DNA of 64,000 nt. It comes from Eretmocerus hayati. Its lineage: Eukaryota; Arthropoda; Insecta; Hymenoptera; Aphelinidae. Below the pieces are notes generated by a model. The model ran no database searches. It was not told where the DNA came from and saw only the letters and a program-made list of their open reading frames with translations. The stretch lies in assembly GCA_029851415.1 (NCBI GenBank), contig CM056741.1, forward strand, positions 88,695,282 to 88,759,281. Reading direction: 5' to 3'. The position numbers and the translations under genes are program-made. Positions 55,267 through 64,000 of this stretch are shown here, piece after piece (position 1 is the first letter of the stretch; every line of letters begins with the position of its first letter).

Positions 55267-56143
55267 CCTTGTTCCTTAATGTACTATTATTAGATTGAAG
55301 GGAGTTTTATCTACGTTTTGTGGAATTCCAGATGCAATCAGCTCTGCTTCTTCTTTGTAGACGACGTTAGACGGTCCGGTGGCTGGAATACTATTAGCTA
55401 GTGCATTATTCTGCATGACTTGTAGTTTAACACGTATCGATGAAAGACCCTGATCCATCTTCTTGCTTAGGTTGCTGATTCGTTGGTCATGCTCAGCCAG
55501 TCTGGTGTTAATGGCACTCAGATCGTCGATGCGTTTGTTCAATGCGTCAATAGACGAATGAAATTCAGTCTCCATGACTTGGAGTCGCTCTTTTTGGCGG
55601 GTAGAGAATGCTTTGAATTCCCGTTCAATCAGTGCTGAGATAGACGAAGAGCAGGGTCAGGCTCTGGTAGCTGCTGATGCATGCCAGTGTATAGCGGTGT
55701 TCCAGGACTAATGTTGGAGCCAGCTGCAGAGTGGGCATCAGTCGAGTTGGTGCCGGTTCCTTCCATGCCGACAGTCTTGTGGTAGTGTTTCGACCCCGTA
55801 ATAGAGAGGGCGCAGCAAGGCTTTGCTGAGCGATAGCTTGCGTAAACACGAGCACAACCCGGGTGGAATGTTTGCGTGTAGTTGTCAGCTTCGCAGAGAA
55901 TGAATTTCCCCGCTATGGGTCTCAGGCACTTGGCACGCGCTGGCATTCGGCGATTATGTGTGTCTTTGTTCAAAGCAGGTGTTCGAAAAAGGCCGTCGCG
56001 GATGGGCACCAAGTGCGCATGTGCGTTTAGCATAAATTTTGTCAGAGTTTCACAGGGCTAGAATAACGTGGTCGATATCGAATGCCAAATGCCGCTGCTT
56101 ACTGAATTACGTAAGAATCAGTTCTACGACACATACACCACTT

Positions 56144-56389
56144 CAAAGACACATGCACGAAACTATACTTGGGTGACACAGCACGTCGTTGGTACCAGCA
56201 AGATATAGAGGTTGTGATGCGAGATGTTGAAGCTCACAGCAATCACAGCTGCTGGCTAGCAGACAACACCAAAGACACATACACTAAACTATACTTTGAT
56301 TTGAAGACACAGCACGTCATTGGTGGCAGCAAGTTACGGGAATTGCATTGAGAGATGTTGTGGCTTGCAGCAATCACAGGTGCTGGCTA

Positions 56390-56392
<3 letters not shown>
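56144..56392. repeat. Two tandem units of 125 bp at the 5' end of copy B
   Basis: Units 56144-56268 and 56269-56392 both run from caaagacacat through agcacgtc(g/a)ttgg to gctggctagcag. Tandem 5' units are known as promoter monomers in some non-LTR elements; that role here is inference. Confidence 0.75.

Positions 56393-56440
<48 letters not shown>
56392..56440. repeat. (GA)n tract grading into (GATA)n
   Basis: About 20 GA units followed by GATA units to 56460, between the 5' end of copy B and a short family 2 tail. Confidence 0.93.
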
Positions 56441-56720
<280 letters not shown>

Positions 56721-59007
56721 CCCCGTAGGGTACTCATAGCGGCGAAGAGAATGCCGAACGGCAAGGCCCCTGGCCTGGATGGCATCCCAAACGAGGCTCT
56801 GAAACTGGTCTTCAAATACAAGCCAGATCTACTCCTCGACCTCTTCAACATCTGTCTGAGCGCGGGAACTTTCCCGGACAAGTGGAAACGCCAGAAGCTG
56901 GTCCTGATACCTAAGGGTCAAGGAGGTCAACGCCCTTTCAGCATGCTCGACAATATCGGGAAAATGTACGAGAGGATGGTGCTCAACAGGGTGGAAAAAG
57001 CCTACGAAGAAGGCGGTGGGCTATCACCAATGCAGTTCGGGTTCCGGAAGGGACGGAGCACTGTGCACGCGATCGAGGCGGTCCAAGAACGGGTTCAAGC
57101 GTCGGTAGGGAACCCATACCAAGGAAGAGGAGGATTCTGTGCCATCATTGCGTTGGACATAAAGAACGCATTCAACTGCGCGAGCTGGGAGCGAGTCTAT
57201 CAATCCCAAGCAGGTAAAGTGCCCCCCTATCTACTAGCCGTCACGAGTGACTACCTGCGGAACAGGACCCTCGTGTACGACACCGACGAGGGACAAGAGA
57301 TTCGGGTACTGTCCGCCGGAATCGGACAGGGATCGGTCTCCGGGCCGTTCAACTGGAGAACCCAGTATGACAGCTTACTGTCTATCGAACTGCCAGAAGG
57401 AGTGATAATAGTGGCTTTCGCGGACTACGCGGGACTCATAGTATGGGCTGACAACGAGGAACTCTTGGGTAGACGCGCGAACGAAGCGCTAGCCCGAGTC
57501 TACGAGTGGATGATTAGCAGGCTTCTGGAGCTCGCTGTCAAGAAGTGCGAAGCAATCGTGGTCACAAGGCGTAGGAAGTTTGACTTACCCCGGTTTTATA
57601 TCAACGGGCAAGAGATTCCACGTAAGACAGAGCTGAAATACCTCGGTGTATGGCTCGACGACAAGTGGTCGTTCAAGAAGCACATCCAGGAAGCCGCCCA
57701 GAAGGCGAGCAAGGTCGGTGCGGCGCTCCAGCGGCTTATGCCGAATATCGGAGGACCCAAGGAAAAGAGGCGCGCACTTCTTAACACCGTCACTACCTCC
57801 ATCATGCTGTACGGTGCACCCGTGTGGGGGAAGAGGGTAGAGAAGACCATCATCGAGAAGAGAATGGGGCCTGTCCACCGAAGAGCGGCCCTGAGGAGTA
57901 TCCGTGCCTACCGCACTGTGTCAGGAGATGCGGCTTACGTATTGGCGAGTACTCCGCCAATCCACTTGCTCGTCGCGGAGCGAGTGAGGATCTGGGACCG
58001 CCAGAAAGTGATCGGAGCCGAACGAGTACTCACTCCGACGATGAAGGAGATCATCCGCGACAACGAGAAGGAAACCACCCTTGAGCATTGGCAAACTGAG
58101 TGGGATTCGCCATCTGCGAACGGCAGATGGACGCACCGGCTGATCCGTGACGTAGCCAAGTGGGCGGAACGCACCCACGGAGAGATGGACTACTGGACGA
58201 CGCAGGCACTGAGCGATCATGGTTGCTTCGGTTCCTATCTAACCAGGTTCAAGAAGAGGACGACCCCAGCATGTCAGTCATGCGGGGACGAATGGGATGA
58301 CGCCGAACATGCCCTGTTCAAGTGCAGCGACACCCGGAGAGAGCGCGCCGAGCTGGATGAATGGCTGGGTGCTCAACTAACACCTGAGAATCTCGTCCCG
58401 TACTTACTCCGCAACCAGGAGACATGGGATAGACTCACCGGATACATCAAGCTGGTGATGACCCACAAAGAGGAGAAAGAGAGGGAAGTAAGGCGCCTCG
58501 AAGCAGGCGAATTACAGTGACTCTGCCGATTGAAACAGGAGAGGCCCAAATGATTCCAGGAGGAATCTGATGCACTGAAGAGGGAAGAAAGAAGAAAGAA
58601 GAGAGAAGAAAGAAGAAAGAGAGGGAACAATGAAGAGTGAAGATAGAAGATGCCGACAAGTGCCCGAAGAGAGAAGATGGAGAAGAGGAACGCTCGCAAT
58701 CGAGCGCGAGACATGCCGCTCATCCTGAAGTAATGCTCACGCGGTTCCGGGATGAGATGGTAGATGCAGGTGGATCTCCTTCTTGATTGCCCGATGCCCT
58801 AGGTATCGGACATCGAGGGGAGAGGGATATTACACGGCCGGGCCCACCTCTCGGTGGGCCCCACCCAAACCCGTGTCCCGCCTGGTATGGCCTGCGTGGG
58901 CTATGCGTAGTCCGCGTAAGCTGAACCAGTCCGGTGTCTGGGGACGGATCCGAGGGATCCTGAGGCAGATTTTGCCCTCTAACCACCTTAAAAAAAAAAA
59001 AAAAAAA
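56721..59007 (+). mobile_element. R1-clade copy 3, internally deleted
   Basis: It begins with only the first 10-11 bases of the element (ccccgtaggg), then jumps to the RT region (tactcatagcgg), which in copy 2 lies about 3.4 kb downstream. From there it is complete to the 3' UTR and a 17-A tail (to 59007). The next bases are gag and the 5' end of copy 4. It encodes one long open frame. Confidence 0.88.
56751..58520 (+). CDS. R1-clade reverse transcriptase, 589 aa open frame, active site altered
   Basis: This is the C-terminal two thirds of ORF2, open from an ATG within the RT region to the normal stop. Landmarks are KAPGLDGIPNEALK, FGFRKGRSTVHAIE, ALDIKNAFNCASW, GIGQGSVSGPFNW, the active site FADYAGLIVWAD and the C-terminal finger CQSCGDEWDDAEHALFKC. 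The catalytic pair is FADD in copy 2 but FADY here, so the second aspartate is lost and activity is not expected. It lacks the endonuclease and the N-terminal RT part. An open frame of this length suggests the copy is younger than copies 1 and 2. Confidence 0.8.
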   Translation: MPNGKAPGLDGIPNEALKLVFKYKPDLLLDLFNICLSAGTFPDKWKRQKLVLIPKGQGGQRPFSMLDNIGKMYERMVLNRVEKAYEEGGGLSPMQFGFRKGRSTVHAIEAVQERVQASVGNPYQGRGGFCAIIALDIKNAFNCASWERVYQSQAGKVPPYLLAVTSDYLRNRTLVYDTDEGQEIRVLSAGIGQGSVSGPFNWRTQYDSLLSIELPEGVIIVAFADYAGLIVWADNEELLGRRANEALARVYEWMISRLLELAVKKCEAIVVTRRRKFDLPRFYINGQEIPRKTELKYLGVWLDDKWSFKKHIQEAAQKASKVGAALQRLMPNIGGPKEKRRALLNTVTTSIMLYGAPVWGKRVEKTIIEKRMGPVHRRAALRSIRAYRTVSGDAAYVLASTPPIHLLVAERVRIWDRQKVIGAERVLTPTMKEIIRDNEKETTLEHWQTEWDSPSANGRWTHRLIRDVAKWAERTHGEMDYWTTQALSDHGCFGSYLTRFKKRTTPACQSCGDEWDDAEHALFKCSDTRRERAELDEWLGAQLTPENLVPYLLRNQETWDRLTGYIKLVMTHKEEKEREVRRLEAGELQ

Positions 59008-59265
59008 GAGACCCCGTAGGGGGCTTCGGGTGTGACTTTAGGGTTGCACTTGGGGCTTGAGGGAGCGACGCCCCTCCGGACCCGAGTCCTACACTTACAC
59101 TAACACACACACTACACCATACATGCACCATACTCACGCCTGCTCAAGCACTACACAAACATACCAACATCATACAGGACACGCATCGCACAGAACACCA
59201 CACCCGTGCTGGTCTGGTCCGGGGTCGGCCAGCATGCGATTCCAGACCCTGGAAGAAGAAAGAAG

Positions 59266-61287
59266 ATGATGTCCAGCATTGACGGCAAGGATTTCCCAAG
59301 TAAAGCGGGGCCCCATTCGGATCTTGGGGGGGGGGGGGGAACGATGCAAAACGCGCCACCAGTGGCACACTTGGCTGGTGGAATAACGCGTACAGCTACA
59401 AGCGATGGAAATACGCTGCAGGTGAAAGGTGCGGGAGAGAAAAACCTACACCATGGAGAAGTTGAGCTCACCCCTAGCAGGAAAAGAAAGGGCCCGAGTG
59501 ACGGAGCAGAGAAGCGAGTGCTCAAACAATCAAAGCTCACATTTCCGAGCCAACGAGGGATGAACGCGAAAGTTGCAGCAGAAGCACGAGAAGCGGCAGA
59601 GAAGCTGCTGAAGATCAACCCCGCTATCAGGATCCAGATCACGCAACCCAGCAACGAGGTTGATGACGCCGTCAACTTGAGCTCAGACTCGAGCGAATCC
59701 GACTCCACTATAGGGTCTTAGGGGAACGGAACAATCCTGACTCCTGGAAACGGTTCGCTCGAGAGGGGAGTGCACGACGAGGTGCCTGATAGGGTGGAGA
59801 CTGACCACATCCCCTCAACCAGAGATGCGGCACGACAGAGGAGTGGAAACGAGGCAGGCGATCTCATGGAGAAATGGGAAGACCTGAAAACGTGCCGGGA
59901 AGAGACGGAGGAGAAGACATATCTCCTCCTCGAGCATTTCAAATTAGTTATAGGAGTAGCCGAATTCGTTTCCAGCAATCCAGAAGGGACCAAGGGTGAC
60001 ATCGAAGAGCTCAAGGAGATAGGCCACGCGCTCGAAGGCCTACTCGCGACAGACAAGGCGAAGCGGGCTACTTTCGAGACAACGCTCCTCGAGACGGAAA
60101 AGACCCTGGAAGCGAGGTAGAATGTGCAGCCTCCGGCCACAAGAAAACCGGCCGCGTCGGGTGATGGCTGTTCGAAGGGGACGCGATACGGACCTCCACC
60201 GGGAGGTCTCGGAACACCGCGCTCGACATCAACGCCCGATCGGCCCGAGCAGAATGAGCCTTGGAAGGGAGTGGTGTCAAAGAAAGAAGCGAGAAGGGCA
60301 AAGAAGAGCGGTAGATCGGACGATGCCATCGGAAAGAAAGCGAAAATGAAGCCGAGAAGGGTGAAGCCCGAAGCCGTCCTCGTTACGGCCAAACAAGGTG
60401 GGCTAACCTACGCAGACATGCTGCGCAGGATAAAAACGGATGACCTCGATGAAGGAGTGGGCTCTAAGGTTACGGGCATCCGCAAGACCCAAGAAGGCCA
60501 AGTCCTTCTTGAACTTAAGAAGGGCACCGATGTCGCCGCCGTCAAGGCAGCCTTGGCACCAGTCGTCGGGCAAGAAGGAGCTGTCCACTGTCTAGCAAAC
60601 AGCACGACCCTCGAGGTGCTCGGAGTCGACTACGATGTCGACATAATCAAGGTGCGGGATGACCTCGCGAAGGCCCTACCAGAAAACGAGAAGGGTGCCG
60701 TTGTAGTCAAGTCCATCCTGAGTGGCTACCGCGGCACCCAAACCACTGTTGTCTCGATCGAACCGAGACTGGCCCACCATCTCCTCGACTGGAAGGAGCC
60801 AAAGGTTGGATGGGGCAGAGTCAGGATCCGCGAGAAGGATGGCATCCCACGGTGCTATAACTGCTTAGAGTACGGCCACAAGGCCTCGGGGTGCAAAAAA
60901 GAGAAGGCAGAGGAACGGAAACCAAAACTCTGCTTCCAATGCGGCGAACCAGGGCACCTTGCTGCGATTTGCAAGGAAAACCCAAAATGCCTAAGCTGTG
61001 CGGCGATCGGGTCCAAATCTGACCACAGATCTGGGGCCAGCAACTGCTCTGCGTACCAGAGGGCAAGAACCACATGTAGACGCAGGAAGGGAAGAAATGG
61101 CCAGCTTCATCCAAGCCAACCTCAGGAAGAGCGGGGACGCAGACGATCTCCTACACGCTGTTGCCAAAGAAGGAGGGATCGATGTTCTGATCATCTCCGA
61201 ACCGCCTCGGAAGCGCGAATTCTCTCGATCCACATTCGATCACTGGAGGACAGCTGTAATCCAGATCATGAATCCTGCGATCCGTGA
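59266..61287 (+). pseudogene. R1-clade ORF1, copy 4, two in-frame TAG
   Basis: One frame from MMSSIDGK (59266) is interrupted by TAG at 59719 and TAG at 60118, with no frameshift. The zinc knuckles CYNCLEYGHKASGC and CFQCGEPGHLAAIC are preserved. The end differs from copy 2: a base change at the overlap removes the ORF1 stop, so the frame runs on over the endonuclease start to 61287. Confidence 0.85.
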
Positions 61288-63141
61288 GACTGGACCAGCT
61301 GTTAGTGGCCGCGGTCTCGCTCGAAAGACCATAGAGGGCACAGCTGTATACAGCTGCTACTATTCGCCGTCGCTCAAGACGCACGAATTTGAAAACGAGC
61401 TCCACGACCTAGAAGAGGATGTGAGGCAATGTGGGGGCCCAGTTATAATCGCGGGGGATTTCAACTCCAAGGAACCGACTTGGAGCGGGGGCCCGCGCGA
61501 TAGACGGGGGGTGATACTCGCTGATGCCATGGAGGCATTGGGATTAGTGCTCGCGAACAAGACGGGGGTTATCACCTACTACCGACACGACACTCGGTCC
61601 AGGGAGGGAGGTTCGTCTTCGGTCCTCGACCTGACGTTCATGAGCCCGTCGCTCATGGGACGTATGACATCGTGGGAGGTTCTGGACACGGAAACATTGA
61701 GCGACCATCAACATATTCGGTTTCGGCTTAGGACTGACAGACAGAGACAGACGACACGCAGACCTCGACCGACGGGGTAGCAGGTACGCAGTCTGGATGA
61801 GGGGAAATTTCGGGAATCGATAGGAACAGCCGAAGATCTCCCGATGAACATCACCGCGGACGAGGCTGTGGATATGGTGACGACCACCATCACAAGAGCT
61901 TGTGACGCATCGATGCCTCGCAAGACAACATCATGCTTTTGGAGGAAACCAGAGTACTGGATCACCGACGAGATAAAAGCCCTACGAAGAACGAGCAATA
62001 AGAAAAGGAGAACCGCGTGGCGATCAAAGAAACTAAAACGACCATCACTGGCGGAAGATGATAGGGCGTACAGAGAAGCAAAGAAGGTTCTCGTTCTAGC
62101 CATCCGGAGAAGCAAAGAGAAATGCTGGGATGAATTGTGCGACATGGTTAATGGAGACCCGTGGGGTACGCCATACCGCGTGGTCATGTCCAAGGTCCGA
62201 CCCCGGAGGGGTAACCCAGCACCGACTGATGCAGCTACCGAGCGCAGCATCGTGGAAGATCTCTTCCCAGCAGGAGAACCTAGAGTCACATTCCCCCCAG
62301 AGAGCGACGGCCCCATCCCGCTCTTCACTATGCAAGAACTACTCATAGCGGCGAAGAGACTGCCAAACAGCAAAGCCCCTGGCCTGGACGGCATTCCCAA
62401 CGAGGCTCTGAAACTGGTCTTCAAATACAAGCCAGATTTACTCCTCGACCTCTTCAACATCTGTCTGACGCGGGAAATTTCCCGGATAAGTGGAGACGCC
62501 AGAAGCTGGTCCTGATACCTAAAGGTCAAGGAGATCAACGCCCTCTCAGCATGCTCGACAATATCGGGAAAATGTACGAGAGGATGGTGCTCAACTGGGT
62601 GGAAAAAGCCTACGAAGAGAGCGGTCGGCTATCACCAATGCAGTTTGGGTTCCGGAAGGGACGGAGCACTGTGCACGCGATCGAGGAGGTCCAAGGACGG
62701 GTTCAAGCGTCGGTAAGGAACCCATACCAAGGAAGAGGAGGATTCTGTGCCATTATCGCGTTGGACATGAAGAACGCGTTCAACTGCGCGAGCTGGAAGC
62801 GAGTCTATCAATCCCAAGCAGGTAAAGTGCCGCCCTATCTACTAGCCATCACGAGTGACTATCTGCGGAACAGGACACTCGTGTGCGACACCGACGAGGG
62901 ACAAGAGATCCGGAAACCGTCCGCCGGAATTGGACAGGGATCGGTTTCCGGGCCGTTCAACTGGAACACCCAGTACGACAGTTCACTGTCTATTGAACTG
63001 CCCGAAGGAGTGATAATAGTGGCTTCCGCGGACGACGCGGGACTCATAGTCTGGGCCGACAAAGAGGAACTCTTGGGTAGACGCGCAAACGAGGCGCTGG
63101 CCCGAGTCTACGAGTGTATGATCAGCAGGCTCCTGGAGCTC
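61097..63141 (+). pseudogene. R1-clade ORF2 (endonuclease/RT), copy 4, broken
   Basis: The endonuclease (61097-61780) is open and complete in appearance: DVLIISEPPRKREFSR, VIIAGDFNSKEPTW, SSVLDLTFMSP and LSDHQHIRF. TAG at 61778 ends it; copy 2 has TGG there. The RT continues 61844-62515, has a 1-bp frameshift near 62468, and resumes at 62551. The active site reads ASADDAGL rather than AFADDAGL. The coding region ends in the deletion at 63141. Confidence 0.85.
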
Positions 63142-63183
63142 TCCTCCGTACGTCGCAGCGTATTTGCCCCACAACCACCTTAA

Positions 63184-63218
63184 CAAGAGAAGAGAGAGAG
63201 AGAGAGAGGAAGAGAGAT
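63184..63218. repeat. (GA)n tract
   Basis: A GA run with AA interruptions between the 3' end of R1-clade copy 4 and the tail of another minus-strand family 3 element. Confidence 0.92.
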
Positions 63219-64000
63219 ATTGATTGATTGATTAATAGGTTCATTCTGCTGTAGTCACGAGGACCGTATGGTAAAGAGTGCAAGATATTATCTTATAATT
63301 TTGATAGAATTATCTGAACTAGGTATGTAACTAAATTCTTACTAAGCTAAACTTGAGAGGAGTTTCCAAGAGAATGAGTGAGATATGAATAATATATACA
63401 GCCGGCTGAGCCTATACTTTTGAACAATGTCAGGCATATCAACGCGTAACGTACTCATGCACTTCCTTCTCATAGGAAAAAGCATTGTTGAGACCCGAGC
63501 GGAGGGCTCGGGGTAACAAATAAATTATTTGAGTTCGTGTGAACAGCTTACGGGCGGACTGCCCAGTTGCACTTACCTATTCTCTGTTATCGAGTTGAGG
63601 CTTCCGACTGGATGTATATATATATACATATATATATATTGCTGGTCTCTGGTTGCGTATGAATATTCCAGATTGTGAGATATTTGTTCATAAAAATTGG
63701 ATCAAATGAATTTTAGTTTTAAAGAAATGATTGAAGTGATTTTAGGAATTTGGAATGTAGATTCCAGAAGTAATCATTGATTGAATTTGGATTCTCAGAA
63801 ATGATCAATTTGACTTTAATAGTTTCAATATGGATGAAATATTCGATTGTGAAATCTTCAGAAAATAATAGCGTATAATTAGCAAATGAGTTCTGGATTT
63901 ATTTAAACCAAATTATAATGTCTTGAACAAAAATATAGAACCTTAATATCTAAATACAATTTGCGTGACTTAAAATTAGACGAACTTACAGAATTACTCG
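63219..64000 (-). mobile_element. Family 3 retroelement 3' end and following AT-rich DNA
   Basis: The plus strand attgattgattgattaatagg, then gaggaccgtatgg, matches 48829-48880. How far the element extends is uncertain; beyond about 63400 the sequence is AT-rich with a TA-dinucleotide run at 63615-63640 and nothing recognisable up to the window end. Confidence 0.5.

Larger units (their letters stand above)
50007..56391 (-). mobile_element. CR1-like non-LTR retrotransposon, family 1, copy B with two insertions
   Basis: The 3' end (tattagcccgcgaaag, cccatggggca) is at 50007-50065. RT pieces lie between 52512 and 50556 (GVPQGSVLGPLLFPIFIDDL; the active site reads HADD instead of YADD), endonuclease between 53258 and 52513, and ORF1 between 56033 and 54570 (PHD-like CAKCLRPIAGKFILCE and TFHPGCARVY; coiled coil LQVMQNNALA region). 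Blocks 53390-54570 and 54777-55266 have no counterpart in copy A and are insertions. Two 125-bp tandem units sit at the 5' end. The copy has many frameshifts. Confidence 0.82.
59011..63183 (+). mobile_element. R1-clade copy 4, full 5' end, internally deleted near 3' end
   Basis: The 5' end accccgtagggggcttcggg follows the poly-A and a single gag of copy 3, so the two stand head to tail. It holds ORF1 and the first two thirds of ORF2. At about 63141 the sequence jumps from RT (LLEL) to the last 40 bp of the 3' UTR (cgtcgcagcg to acaaccacctta). It is followed by a GA tract. ORF1 has two in-frame TAG codons. Confidence 0.88.

Overview
The window is nuclear DNA of an animal, most likely an arthropod. 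Three things point there: two well-bounded exons of an EFR3-type gene with GT/AG splice sites, R1-clade and CR1-like non-LTR retrotransposons in many decayed copies, and a large Polinton/Maverick (adintovirus-like) element. The species cannot be named from the sequence.

Layout. 1-2467 is host flank with no gene I can support firmly. 2468-22518 is a complete Polinton of about 20 kb. It has inverted terminal repeats starting AGTACGTCC, a degenerate 6-bp target duplication and a rightward gene block: an acidic/serine-rich protein, protein-primed DNA polymerase B, packaging ATPase, two Polinton orphan proteins, phospholipase A2-like protein, integrase with chromodomain, penton, basic core-like protein, double jelly-roll major capsid protein, another orphan, adenain-like protease and two small proteins. 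A leftward block holds three accessory genes, two of them tandem paralogs. Five genes are interrupted by one in-frame stop each (four TGA, one TAG), and I saw no frameshift. The two terminal repeats differ at roughly one base in six or seven, and each carries a different palindromic insertion. The element therefore has the parts of a virus-like system (replication, integration, capsid, packaging, maturation) but is broken as it stands.

22519-29764 is host sequence with a third palindromic element (25149-26543), the EFR3 exons (27664-28169, minus strand) and a degenerate CCATC repeat.

29765-64000 is a nested mosaic of non-LTR retrotransposons. Plus-strand R1-clade copies (30521-31850, 39489-45008, 56721-59007, 59011-63183) and minus-strand CR1-like copies of about four families are nearly all bounded by (GA)n tracts. 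The R1-clade copies have GA on both sides, and two of them stand head to tail. This looks like repeated insertion into a GA microsatellite. Smaller DNA transposons are nested inside the retroelements (46728-48717, 47651-48137, 54777-55266).

All identifications are by reading motifs and comparing copies inside the window; no database search was possible.
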